NCBI GenBank assembly: GCA_000723505.1
Contig: HG934468.1
Coordinates: 776,798 to 840,797 of the forward strand
Direction: 5' to 3'
DNA from: Mucinivorans hirudinis
GTDB taxonomy: Bacteria; Bacteroidota; Bacteroidia; Bacteroidales; Rikenellaceae
DNA: 64,000 bases
The position numbers were made by a program, and so were the translations under genes. The notes under the pieces were generated by a model. That model searched no databases, was not told the DNA's origin, and saw only the letters and a list, made by a program, of their open reading frames with translations. This document shows positions 1 to 8,219 of the stretch, in pieces (position 1 is the first letter of the stretch; each line of letters begins with the position of its first letter).

Positions 1-533
1 TTCTTGGATGCCATATACTCCTGCGCGGCGAAGAGTAAATCTACCGACACCTGCCCAGTGTTTTTCTGGTGGTGATATGGATGTACCTTGTCACGCGTCG
101 AACCGTAGCCTATATAGTCGGGGGCGGCAATAACATAACCGAAGAGTGCTAAAAGTGCCTCCTTGCAAGCCAGTGCCTGAGACGGCACCTCCTTGTCTGC
201 CGCGAGGGTAAAGTGGAGTGCAAGAATTGTGCCCATTGATTGGAAGTTATTTATCGTTGTAGGGAAAGTTATAGTTCCCGAAGCTGTAATATTATTGCCA
301 AACGGGTCTTTTGTTCTGTATTTAAGCGATGCAACACGCAACTTCTTGTCGGGCATCAATCTTACCAGTGGCGACTTCGAGGGCATTCCCATAAGCGTGA
401 ATAGCTCAGTCTTACCTATCGTGCGCTCCTCTACCACCTCCACAAGGTAGTTGAAGTGCTCTAACGGCTCCTTCCTGCACGAAACGAACGCAGCGGCAAC
501 CGCCAGTATAAATAATACATTCTTTTTTATCAT
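1..533 (-). CDS. Lipase-like alpha/beta-hydrolase lipoprotein, C-terminus outside window
   Basis: About 177 N-terminal residues are visible and the gene runs off the left edge. It opens with a lipoprotein signal peptide (ATG at 533; hydrophobic stretch ending in FVSC followed by RKE), so the protein should be lipid-anchored. Further on, the stretch YVIAAPDYIGYGSTRDKVHP resembles the region before the nucleophile elbow of secreted alpha/beta-hydrolases (secretory lipase-like). The catalytic serine lies beyond the window. Its ATG overlaps the TGA of the upstream outer-membrane barrel gene as ATGA, so the two are probably cotranscribed. The substrate is unknown and could be an ester or a peptide. 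Confidence 0.72.
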   Translation of the reverse strand, partial: MIKKNVLFILAVAAAFVSCRKEPLEHFNYLVEVVEERTIGKTELFTLMGMPSKSPLVRLMPDKKLRVASLKYRTKDPFGNNITASGTITFPTTINNFQSMGTILALHFTLAADKEVPSQALACKEALLALFGYVIAAPDYIGYGSTRDKVHPYHHQKNTGQVSVDLLFAAQEYMASK

Positions 534-1147
534 CTTCTTAGAAAAAAGTAGGTTAATGATAGTTCGAATCCGCTGAGCAACAGTTTATCGAAAATTTGTT
601 TGGTGTTATTGAGACGCGTAACATTGGCGCGGTATCTACCCTGCATCTGAAAGTTCCACAAATCGAAACCCGCCCCCCCCGAAAAACTCACATTAAATTT
701 ATTAAAACTGCCAAACCCCAAACTGCCATCCGAATAAAGATTATCATTAACCTTTGTGTCAATAAGATAACAGAAACCTAAGCCTGCCGAAACGAAAGGG
801 CGGAAGATAGGGCTCAACTGGAGTCCCATTTGAAAGTTGATGGGTAGCTCGATGTCGATAAGCCGAATGTCTCCCAACGGCAAGCCTACCACGGGATGGA
901 TATAGGTCTGGCTTTGGGAATAAACAAGTTCCGGTTGGATGGCGAAGTTCAGAAAATCGCCCCACTTGTATTGAGCCGTAATGCCGGCACTAAGGCACGA
1001 ACGATACTCACATAGAGTGTATGTGCCACCTCCGTAATTATCGAGCGAAAGATAATTTATCCCTCCCTTGACTCCGAAACTCATCTTCTGAGCCAAGACA
1101 CCAAGTCCGATAACGGCAAAGATGATAATTAATAACTTTCTCTTCAT
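530..1147 (-). CDS. Small outer-membrane beta-barrel protein (porin/PorT-like)
   Basis: This 205-residue protein has a signal peptide (KRKLLIIIFAVIGLGVLAQ) and then alternating amphipathic strands with many Gly and aromatic residues. It ends with an aromatic near the C-terminus (LTYFFLRR), as outer-membrane barrels usually do. The pattern fits the Bacteroidota outer-membrane beta-barrel domain family, in which an 8-stranded barrel of about 200 residues is usual. I chose ATG 1147 over a TTG two codons upstream. It precedes and overlaps the lipase-like lipoprotein gene by 4 nt. No specific function can be read from the sequence. Confidence 0.75.
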   Translation of the reverse strand: MKRKLLIIIFAVIGLGVLAQKMSFGVKGGINYLSLDNYGGGTYTLCEYRSCLSAGITAQYKWGDFLNFAIQPELVYSQSQTYIHPVVGLPLGDIRLIDIELPINFQMGLQLSPIFRPFVSAGLGFCYLIDTKVNDNLYSDGSLGFGSFNKFNVSFSGGAGFDLWNFQMQGRYRANVTRLNNTKQIFDKLLLSGFELSLTYFFLRR

Positions 1148-1281
1148 ATTCAATTTAGATTTTTATAACAAAGATACCTAAATATTCTGAAATTGTCATA
1201 ATCTAATTTTCAGCCTACTAACCGAAGATGAGCATCTGTGCATTGTTCGCCCTCATCCCGTCTCCCGCGGCGGCAGGATGC

Positions 1282-1303
1282 CCGATTTTCCGGAGAAAAT
1301 CGG
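1282..1303 (-). terminator. Hairpin downstream of mnmA
   Basis: A perfect 9-bp stem (CCGATTTTC / GAAAATCGG) with a CGGA loop lies about 70 nt after the mnmA stop. No strong T-tract follows it on the minus strand, so termination is only suggested. It lies in the 227-nt gap between mnmA and the barrel gene. Confidence 0.4.
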
Positions 1304-1374
1304 CTCAATAAATAAAAATATAAACAATTAACAATATGACATTTACAGAAACAAACGCAGTAAAAATATCCCTT

Positions 1375-2376
1375 CTACGCCTCAATAATTATGCCTCCCC
1401 CCAACAGAGCTTCGCCCCGATAGAAGACTAGCGGCTGACCGGCAGCCACAGCAAAAGCATCGGCCGCCGCCAACTCAACCACCATCTTATCACCCACACA
1501 ACTTACACTCTTCGGGGCGGATTGCGGATTGCGCCCTAATCCCCTGATTTTAATTGATATATCACTTAACTCGCCAAGAGATTGATGTAACACCCAATCG
1601 TCAATGGTGATTCGAGAGCTTAAGAGCGGCTCTCGGGTGGTTACTACTCTATTGGCTGCAACATCTATACGCGCAACTGCCCCTGCTCCCGTGAAACCTC
1701 TCTTTTGCCCAATGGTATAAAGCTGATAACCTGCGTGTTCACCAATAACATTACCCTGCATATCCACCACCTCGCCCGCACGGCACGGTAGGTTGCTTTG
1801 CAAAAATTCTCCATAAGTTTTCGTGCCGAGAAAGCAGATACTCATACTCTCACTACCCGCCGCCAACTCCTCAAACTCTTTATGTCTAGAGAGATACTCT
1901 CTCACTTGCTTTTTCGTGAAGTCACCAAGAGGAGTTATCGCCCTTTGCAAAATGGCAGGCGGAACGCTCCAAAGGTAGTATGATTGGTCTTTTGCCGGGT
2001 CTATGCCTTTGTGAATAAGGCTATTAATAATCCTAACATAGTGTCCCGTCGCAAATTTTTCTATGCCGAGGCGGTCTGCAACCTTGCTAACTACATCCCA
2101 CTTAATCAATCTATTACACACAGTGCAGGGTGAGGGCGTTCTGCCGGCTTGGTGCTCAGCAAGGGTATGGTTGATGATTTGTTCGCGAAACAACTCCTCG
2201 ACATTTTCCACGACAAGTTCTATGCCCAACCCCCGGGCAACCCTCTGCGCAGCGCTCGCCCCGGTGCCAACCATATCTATGTATAAACCGGTGATATGAA
2301 ATCCCCTATCACGTAGCATCAGGGCTGTGGCGGCAGAGTCAATACCGCCGCTGAGTGCAACTAAGACCTGTTCCAT
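1375..2376 (-). CDS. mnmA: tRNA-specific 2-thiouridylase MnmA
   Basis: MnmA inserts sulfur at position 2 of wobble U34 in tRNA-Lys, -Glu and -Gln, using ATP and a persulfide donor in the cytoplasm. The 333-residue protein shows the PP-loop SGGIDS (residues 9-14), the first catalytic cysteine C87 in CTVCNRLIKW, and the second, C181, in MSICFLG. A TTG start three codons upstream is open, but ATG 2376 gives the normal N-terminus. At 333 residues it is a little shorter than the common 360-380. Its start lies inside the 3' end of aroE (16-nt overlap), so translation is probably coupled. Confidence 0.95.
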   Translation of the reverse strand: MEQVLVALSGGIDSAATALMLRDRGFHITGLYIDMVGTGASAAQRVARGLGIELVVENVEELFREQIINHTLAEHQAGRTPSPCTVCNRLIKWDVVSKVADRLGIEKFATGHYVRIINSLIHKGIDPAKDQSYYLWSVPPAILQRAITPLGDFTKKQVREYLSRHKEFEELAAGSESMSICFLGTKTYGEFLQSNLPCRAGEVVDMQGNVIGEHAGYQLYTIGQKRGFTGAGAVARIDVAANRVVTTREPLLSSRITIDDWVLHQSLGELSDISIKIRGLGRNPQSAPKSVSCVGDKMVVELAAADAFAVAAGQPLVFYRGEALLGGGIIIEA

Positions 2377-3056
2377 ATCTCCCAAGCTGCCTCGGCTTGC
2401 TCCACAAGCATCTCAATTCCGCTCTTGCAAAAAGCTCCACGTCGCAGCCCCTCGCTCAAGAAGAGTGTCTTTGCCGGATTATAAACCAAATCAAACATAT
2501 AGTGTTCTGCTCCAATAGCCTCGTATGGGATGGCAGGCGCGTTATCAACATCGGGGAACATACCGAGCGGTGTGGTGTTGATGATAAGTTTGCACTCACT
2601 GACCATCTCTTTGGTGAGGTTGTCGTACCGCAAATCGCCACCACGCGAGACCGTATAATAGTCTATATTCAAGTTGTCAAGAACATATTTCACTGCCAGT
2701 GAAGCTCCACCTGTACCAAGCACAAGAGCATCGGGACGAGCCTCGCCGATGAGCCCGAGCAGCGACTTTGCGAAACCTATAACATCCGTGTTGTACCCCC
2801 TGAGGTTTTTATCCACACAATTAACCGCCCCGATTTGCGCCGCTGCCTGGTCCAAAGAGTCGAGCAAGGGCATCACATTTTGTTTGTGTGGCAACGTTAC
2901 ACTGAAACCGTCAAGCCCCCGTGGTAGTGTATCCAGCGTCTCTATGGCGTAATTATTGTATTGACAATCAACACCGAGTGTCGAAAATTTTTTGTCGAAA
3001 TATGCCTTTGAAAATGAGTGCCCAAGCGGGTAGCCGATAAGTCCGTATTTTTTCAT
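2361..3056 (-). CDS. aroE: Shikimate dehydrogenase AroE
   Basis: AroE reduces 3-dehydroshikimate to shikimate with NADPH in aromatic amino acid synthesis. The 231-residue form starting at ATG 3056 gives MKKYGLIGYPLGHSFSKAYF, the family's substrate-binding N-terminus. The catalytic lysine appears in VTLPHKQNVMP, the conserved Asp in YNTDVIGF, and the dinucleotide site in VLGTGGAS. A longer frame to 3104 adds an implausible extension. The C-terminal GIEMLVEQAEAAWEIW matches the usual family ending. It overlaps mnmA by 16 nt. Confidence 0.95.
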   Translation of the reverse strand: MKKYGLIGYPLGHSFSKAYFDKKFSTLGVDCQYNNYAIETLDTLPRGLDGFSVTLPHKQNVMPLLDSLDQAAAQIGAVNCVDKNLRGYNTDVIGFAKSLLGLIGEARPDALVLGTGGASLAVKYVLDNLNIDYYTVSRGGDLRYDNLTKEMVSECKLIINTTPLGMFPDVDNAPAIPYEAIGAEHYMFDLVYNPAKTLFLSEGLRRGAFCKSGIEMLVEQAEAAWEIWNRS

Positions 3057-3212
3057 AAATGAAAGTTTTTGTGGTTCTGCAATCTTTGTAGCATACAGAT
3101 CCAAAGATCACTAATAAATGCAAAATTATCAATAATTTATATAAATAAAAAAACTTTGCGAAATTAAAGAAATATTGCTATATTCGCTGACGTATCAAAA
3201 AAAAATAATGAA

Positions 3213-3848
3213 ATGGAAATTCAAAACTCAACACAGTCGGTCACGACCGTTATTAAGGGCTTGACAATCTACATTATAGCCTCCATCGTCTCTTCTGTGG
3301 TAAAGATTATCGCAGTGCTTATGAACCTCGGTACAATAATGTGCGCAGCGTCCACTGGTGATATGGGTGGGGCGATAGCAAGTCTGGGCTTCACCGCAAT
3401 TATTACCCTGATTGTGGGGTTGGCTGTACTATATGGCATATGGCTATATTACAGCGGTTTACAACAATTCGCACCCGAGTTGGACGAGGTAGGTACAAAG
3501 GCTGTCGGCAACCTTTCCAATGCCGCACTGTTGATGCTTATTGCTCAAATTCTCACGATGGTTGGCATATTTGTGCCCATTATTGGTAGTGTCATTGCGA
3601 TGATTCTTGTGGTTATTGCCTTTGTACTCAACATTGTGGGCTACTCGGCACTGAGAAACTCCGCGTCACTCAACTCGCTGGGTCAGGATGGAGCAAAGCA
3701 GCTCTTTACAGGTTTCATATTTGCAATCATCGCAGTTTGTGTTTCGTGGATTCCTGTTCTGAGTTGGATTGCCGCCATTGTACTGAATATCCTCTACTGG
3801 GTGTACCTTTTCAAGGGCTGGGGAAAAATCAGACAGTCGCTACAATAG
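3213..3848 (+). CDS. Multi-pass membrane protein of unknown function
   Basis: This 211-residue protein has four main hydrophobic blocks (about residues 12-45, 58-85, 100-140 and 165-205), with short polar loops in between and no signal peptide. I recognise no catalytic motif. The block spacing recalls small DUF-type inner-membrane proteins common in Bacteroidota. It stands alone: aroE is divergent, and downstream come a REP-like palindrome and a terminator. Coding character is clear (no frame breaks, start ATG 3213 in an AT-rich leader). Confidence 0.7.
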   Translation: MEIQNSTQSVTTVIKGLTIYIIASIVSSVVKIIAVLMNLGTIMCAASTGDMGGAIASLGFTAIITLIVGLAVLYGIWLYYSGLQQFAPELDEVGTKAVGNLSNAALLMLIAQILTMVGIFVPIIGSVIAMILVVIAFVLNIVGYSALRNSASLNSLGQDGAKQLFTGFIFAIIAVCVSWIPVLSWIAAIVLNILYWVYLFKGWGKIRQSLQ

Positions 3849-3856
3849 AAGGTTCA

Positions 3857-3903
3857 GTGGTTGAGCCTGTCGAAACCACCTTCATTTCGACGAGCTCGAC
3901 CAC
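3857..3903. repeat. REP-like palindrome with TCGA-rich arms
   Basis: Two 19-nt arms face each other: GTGGTTGAGCCTGTCGAAA, a 9-nt spacer, then the reverse complement of GTGGTCGAGCTCGTCGAAA. They match at 16 of 19 positions. From memory, the arm contains the TTCGACAAGCTCA-type sequence found as an intergenic repeat in many unrelated bacteria. It begins a few nucleotides after the stop of the membrane-protein gene. Confidence 0.65.
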
Positions 3904-3947
3904 CGAAAATTGTTTTTTTGGAAATTCCCTCTCGATAAGTTTTTCAG

Positions 3948-3978
3948 AGTGCTGTTTGTGAAAAACAGCACTTTTTTT
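3948..3978 (+). terminator. Rho-independent terminator
   Basis: The 10-bp stem AGTGCTGTTT / AAACAGCACT has a 5-nt loop (GTGAA) and is followed directly by seven T. It ends transcription of the membrane-protein gene before the sigma-factor gene. Confidence 0.85.
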
Positions 3979-4017
3979 CACTTCCCGATGCAACGTTTTT
4001 GACTCCTCATCGTATTT

Positions 4018-4584
4018 ATGGTTGAAATGAGTTCACAAATATCAGAAAAGTTAATAGAGCAATGCCGCCGCGGAGAACACGCTGCACAGATGGAGTTTTA
4101 TTCACTCCTCTTTGGTTCGGTGTACAATGCGGCACTCCGCATAACACGCAACTCGCAAGATGCTGAAGAGATTGCTCAGGAGGCTTTTTTGAAGTTTTTT
4201 AAGCGCATTGATAAATACTACGATAAACTGCCCCATATTGTAAGAAGAATTGCAATTAACGGTTCTATTGATTTGTTACGTCGGCGCAAGAATGACTTTT
4301 TGGAATTTTCGGACAAACAATATTTGGTTGAGGATGAAGCCCCGCCACCGAACGAAGATTTTGATGCCGACATCAAGAGGATAAAAGAGGCTATCGACCG
4401 CCTGCCCACAGGTTACCGATTAGTCATTACGCTACGATTGATTGAGGATTTGAGCTTTGAGGAGGTTGCCGCCGAACTGGGCATCACAGCCTCCACCGCC
4501 CGCTCACAGTTTTTAAGGGCAAAACATAGATTAGCAGAACTATTGGGAAAGGGAGCAGGCGCAGCAGCCACAGGCAACTTATAG
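4018..4584 (+). CDS. ECF-type RNA polymerase sigma factor
   Basis: This 188-residue sigma-70-family protein carries region 2 (about 25-90, with DAEEIAQEAFLKFFKRI for core binding and -10 recognition) and region 4 (about 125-180, with LPTGYRLVITLRLIEDLSFEEVA and the helix-turn-helix GITASTARSQFLRAKHRLAE). There is no region 1 or 3, so it is an ECF factor. ATG 4018 or the ATG three codons later could be the start. The next gene encodes a small membrane-anchored protein, the usual position of an anti-sigma factor, and then a secreted DUF4097-like protein, which suggests an envelope-response unit. Confidence 0.92.
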   Translation: MVEMSSQISEKLIEQCRRGEHAAQMEFYSLLFGSVYNAALRITRNSQDAEEIAQEAFLKFFKRIDKYYDKLPHIVRRIAINGSIDLLRRRKNDFLEFSDKQYLVEDEAPPPNEDFDADIKRIKEAIDRLPTGYRLVITLRLIEDLSFEEVAAELGITASTARSQFLRAKHRLAELLGKGAGAAATGNL

Positions 4585-4648
4585 TTAATAGTTAAGGTTT
4601 TTATGATTATAAAGCGACCGCCTCCCCACATCCCACCCCCTCCCAAAA

Positions 4649-5140
4649 ATGAAAGATATAGAAAAAATAATCACCGACAACCGCTCAGGATTCGACGCCG
4701 ACCACCTCCCCGAGGGTTTTCTCGGCAGGTTCGAGCGGCGACTGACCCGCAAAAAGCGCAGCTTATCCCTCTCGGTATGCTCCGCCGTGGCGGCAGCGGC
4801 AGCAGTAGCACTCGTCTTCTTGCTCAACACCCCCCGCCAAGAGCAGACATCAACCGCCATTGAGACCGAGATTGCCGAGATGAAATTCTACTACGAGAAT
4901 CAACAGCGTATGACAATCGGCATCATCAACCGCCTCTTGGAGTGTACGCCCGACACGGTTCTCGTGGGCGAGATACGCGCTCAGTTGAAAGCAATGCAGC
5001 GAGATGATGAACGCTTTGAGGCAGGAATTAGTTCCAACATAGACAAGGAGACCTATATTGCTCAGGAGGTTGGTTACTATCGTAAGCGACAAGAGAGCTT
5101 GGAATATATACAACAAATACTACAACGATATGAAAACTAA
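4649..5140 (+). CDS. Small membrane-anchored protein, candidate anti-sigma factor
   Basis: The 163-residue protein has an acidic/basic cytoplasmic N-terminus (about 1-50, including LPEGFLGRFERRLTRKKR), one transmembrane segment (about 52-72, rich in Ala and Val) and a periplasmic, largely helical C-terminus that may form a coiled coil. I see no zinc-binding HxxxCxxC. The position right after the ECF sigma gene and the topology suggest it holds the sigma factor at the membrane, but this is inference from context. It overlaps the next gene by 11 nt. Confidence 0.6.
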   Translation: MKDIEKIITDNRSGFDADHLPEGFLGRFERRLTRKKRSLSLSVCSAVAAAAAVALVFLLNTPRQEQTSTAIETEIAEMKFYYENQQRMTIGIINRLLECTPDTVLVGEIRAQLKAMQRDDERFEAGISSNIDKETYIAQEVGYYRKRQESLEYIQQILQRYEN

Positions 5141-6221
5141 AATCCTATTTCTACTGATTTTCGCCTTAGCAATCGGAACATCTACGGCTGCCTATCGCTA
5201 CGAAAAATCTCGTACCGAAAATTACAGTTATAACGTCCGTTCGGGTTCGGCACTCTCCTTTGATGCCCGCTACTCCAACCTAATCTTCACAACCACAGAG
5301 AGCGACAAGGTAACGATAGCAATGGAGATAAAGACCCAATCCAACAACGAGCAACAGGCAACGGAGTTGCTCAGACTACCCGTGACCAATTTCTCGAACG
5401 TTACCGGCGCATTTCAAATGACCGCTGATATTGACAGTGAGATAACTAAGCGCTATCGAAACATAAGTTACACAATCAACTACTTTATATCCATTCCGCG
5501 GAAATATGCTCTTAGGGTTGATGTCAAATATGGCGATGCAAAAATCGACCGTGTGGAAGACAACGCTCTATTCAACGTAAAATATGGCAATATCACTGTG
5601 CGGGAGTCTGTAAATGCTGCCTCTAAGTTTGATATAAAGTATGGAAACATAGCCATCGCAGGAGACATCAGGGCGGCATCGGAGTTTAATATCGGCTACG
5701 GAAACTTGAGTTTCAGCGCGGCAACGGGAAAGGAAAAACATAAAATATATATCAAATACGGCAATGTAAAAGGTATGAACAATAGTGGTAAAATATATAT
5801 AGAGTCGGCATATTGCGATATTAAATTTGGTGAGGTGGAGAGTTTGAGCGGGACATCCAAATATGATAACTATACGGTGGGAGCGGTTGGAAGCATAGAC
5901 TTTGAGTCGGCAAATTACTGTAACTTCAAGATTGAGAGATTGTCAGAGAAGTTGAATTTGGATTCATTCAAATATTCCAATCTTAAAATCGGCGGGGTCT
6001 CCCCAAATTTCCGCTCCATCACTATTCCCGCGGCAGGATACTCCAACATTAAAATTGCCATACCGAGCGGCTCATTCAAGGCAGACTTACGAACTAAATA
6101 TGCTAAAGCTCAGGTCTATGACACAAAAAGCGAGGGGTCATTAGTAACCACAGTGGGGGGCAATCCACGCGCCACTATCGAAATATTTAATAGCTACGGC
6201 GATATTATAATCACCAAATAG
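5130..6221 (+). CDS. Secreted DUF4097-like beta-helix protein
   Basis: A 363-residue secreted protein begins at ATG 5130, inside the end of the previous gene (signal peptide MKTKILFLLIFALAIGTSTA). It is built of repeats of about 20 residues centred on a YGN/YGD turn: KYGDAKIDRV, KYGNITVRES, KYGNIAIAGD, GYGNLSFSAA, KYGNVKGM and later KYSNLKIGG. This is typical of DUF4097/putative-adhesin right-handed beta-helices. It is probably periplasmic or surface-exposed. Its stop codon region overlaps the convergent TonB-receptor gene by 11 nt. A target or sensor role for the upstream sigma/anti-sigma pair is plausible. Confidence 0.72.
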   Translation: MKTKILFLLIFALAIGTSTAAYRYEKSRTENYSYNVRSGSALSFDARYSNLIFTTTESDKVTIAMEIKTQSNNEQQATELLRLPVTNFSNVTGAFQMTADIDSEITKRYRNISYTINYFISIPRKYALRVDVKYGDAKIDRVEDNALFNVKYGNITVRESVNAASKFDIKYGNIAIAGDIRAASEFNIGYGNLSFSAATGKEKHKIYIKYGNVKGMNNSGKIYIESAYCDIKFGEVESLSGTSKYDNYTVGAVGSIDFESANYCNFKIERLSEKLNLDSFKYSNLKIGGVSPNFRSITIPAAGYSNIKIAIPSGSFKADLRTKYAKAQVYDTKSEGSLVTTVGGNPRATIEIFNSYGDIIITK

Positions 6222-8145
6222 AGAGCCGCGCTGTCAGGGCAAAAGAGCGGCGCGGAAGTGGGCGGCGAAGGACGGTATAATATTGGTTATTAAGAATATT
6301 GAGGCATTTTAGCTCTACGGATAATTTTCGGAGGTTCACACCGGTTGCCACGTTGTAGAGCATATATGGCGCAATGGTACTTGCCGAGGAGAGATTATTT
6401 GCCGTTGTGGTATATTTTGCGCTCTCGCCGTAACTTTGTAGCGACAACCACATTTTTTTGTATACCCCCCTCACGAACAGACCGCCCGACACTAACGGCA
6501 CATATACCAACTGTTTCCCAACGGAGTTATCACCCTCGGCGAGTGGTACTCCGTTGTTTGTTGTGCGATTGAGAGTAAAGGTCAGGTTCGTAAAAATTTT
6601 TATATCTGAGAATTGCCACTCCCCTTTTGCCGTGAGTTCAACGCCTTGGCTCAGTACATTGCGCATATTTCGCGGTGTCCAATATTGCTGGTGGGTGGGC
6701 AGCCAAACAATCCAGTCTTTGACCCAAGAATTGAAGAGGTTTATATCCACATTAATATTGCGTTGCTTGTAACTTGCTCCTGCTTCGGCTGTTAGCTGCC
6801 GTTCGGCTTTCAGGTCGGGATTGCCGCCGGGGACAAAGTAGAGGTCGGCAATGGTTGGGTAGTGGATATTATAGCCCAAGCGTGCTTTTATTGAAATGGG
6901 CGAGGAGAGTCTATATGACATCGAGGCGAATGGTGCTGCAAAGAGTTGAGAGTGAATATATAACCATCCAAGGTTGAAAGTGGTAAATAGCCGCTCACTC
7001 CACGCCGAGTGAAACCCCGTGCCGAAGTTACTCTCAAAGCGTCCCTTTTCAAAACCCTGATTACGAACGCTTTCGTGGGAATCAACATAATCGTAAGTCG
7101 ATATGGATTTTATGTCAAAAGTGTGCATTGGAGATAGTTTGAAGGTCGAGAGGGTTACCATTCCGAAGGAGCGGGTCAGCCCCTTGGAATCTATGATTGT
7201 CTGATAACCATTCGACACTTTGTTCTCTTGAAAGAAATTCATAGACTGAATATCCATTGTCAGGCGAATCATAAAATCCGACCTCTTGTTATAGACATTG
7301 TAAGTGAGCGCTCCGCTCAAAGAACTTTCGCGGCGATTGGTGAGGTTTTGGTTTTCATCTCCCTCATAGGTGGTCAGTTGAGGAATATTGCGATCGCTCG
7401 TCAAACTCCACACCACTGCGTTGAGGGTTTTATTTGCCGCAAGGCGCGAAAAAATCTCCTGCATAAAACCGCTGCGATGCCACGAACCGTTTTTGTTGTG
7501 CTCCGTAGGACGATAGTCGGGGCGCGAGGGGTCTATAATATCGCGATTCACGAATGGGAAATCGTTTTTTGAATAGCTGTAAAAGGCTTTGGTGGAGCTG
7601 ATTATATTGCTATTTCCGATTCGGACATTGGCGTAACTGTCCGATGTTGCAAAGCTGCCGACACTTTGCAAAATTTCAAATCCACGCGGCTTTGCCCACT
7701 CTGCCACGCTCTCCATCGTCACCGCTCCGCCCAATGCTCCGTTTGTGGTCTCCATTGCCGACACTCCGGCATCGACCGAAACTCTATCTACGAAAAATAG
7801 CGGTATCAACGAGAAATCGACAGCCCCCACCATCGGCGAGTTTATCCGCACTCCGTTCCAGAAAACGGCTGTGTGTGAGGGTGCTGTGCCGCGAAAGGTG
7901 GCGGTTTGAGTGTCGCCCCTCCCATAGGATTTTATGTTGATTGGCGAGTTCTGCAAGAGCAAATCACCCAGAGAACAGGTGCGGTTGGATTGCAACAGAT
8001 TGGTGTCAATATCAACCTTTTGAAGCGTGAGTCGGCTTGCCCTTGTTCGTGCAATGACTTCAACTTTATCAATATTATAGCTCCTCTCCTGAGCCGCTAC
8101 GGCACAGGAAACGAGCAAAAGCGATATGGCAATAATTTTCAGCAC
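6211..8145 (-). CDS. TonB-dependent outer-membrane receptor
   Basis: A 644-residue receptor has a signal peptide (LLLVSCAVAAQ), a plug domain (about 45-160: VDIDTNLLQSNRTCSLGDLL, TFRGTAPSHTAVFWNGVRINSP) and a 22-strand-type barrel ending in TARLSIW with a C-terminal aromatic. It looks like the BtuB/CirA group rather than SusC, because it lacks the N-terminal carboxypeptidase-like domain and no SusD is nearby. The start must be GTG 8145: a TGA lies two codons upstream and there is no in-frame ATG. The substrate is unknown. No riboswitch or ferric-uptake context is visible. Confidence 0.85.
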   Translation of the reverse strand: MLKIIAISLLLVSCAVAAQERSYNIDKVEVIARTRASRLTLQKVDIDTNLLQSNRTCSLGDLLLQNSPINIKSYGRGDTQTATFRGTAPSHTAVFWNGVRINSPMVGAVDFSLIPLFFVDRVSVDAGVSAMETTNGALGGAVTMESVAEWAKPRGFEILQSVGSFATSDSYANVRIGNSNIISSTKAFYSYSKNDFPFVNRDIIDPSRPDYRPTEHNKNGSWHRSGFMQEIFSRLAANKTLNAVVWSLTSDRNIPQLTTYEGDENQNLTNRRESSLSGALTYNVYNKRSDFMIRLTMDIQSMNFFQENKVSNGYQTIIDSKGLTRSFGMVTLSTFKLSPMHTFDIKSISTYDYVDSHESVRNQGFEKGRFESNFGTGFHSAWSERLFTTFNLGWLYIHSQLFAAPFASMSYRLSSPISIKARLGYNIHYPTIADLYFVPGGNPDLKAERQLTAEAGASYKQRNINVDINLFNSWVKDWIVWLPTHQQYWTPRNMRNVLSQGVELTAKGEWQFSDIKIFTNLTFTLNRTTNNGVPLAEGDNSVGKQLVYVPLVSGGLFVRGVYKKMWLSLQSYGESAKYTTTANNLSSASTIAPYMLYNVATGVNLRKLSVELKCLNILNNQYYTVLRRPLPRRSFALTARLSIW

Positions 8146-8151
8146 AAGTCA

Positions 8152-8182
8152 CAAAAGTATACAAAAATTGAAAATTTATCAA
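8152..8182 (-). promoter_or_regulatory. Candidate promoter of the TonB receptor
   Basis: On the minus strand a TTG (8180-8182) is followed by 20 nt and TACTTTTG (8152-8159), matching the Bacteroidota TTTG / TAnnTTTG pattern. The -7 box ends 6 nt before the GTG start, so a transcript from it would have almost no leader. Confidence 0.45.
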
Positions 8183-8219
8183 TAAATTTGTCCCAAAAGA
8201 CCCAAGTGTCCCACAAATT

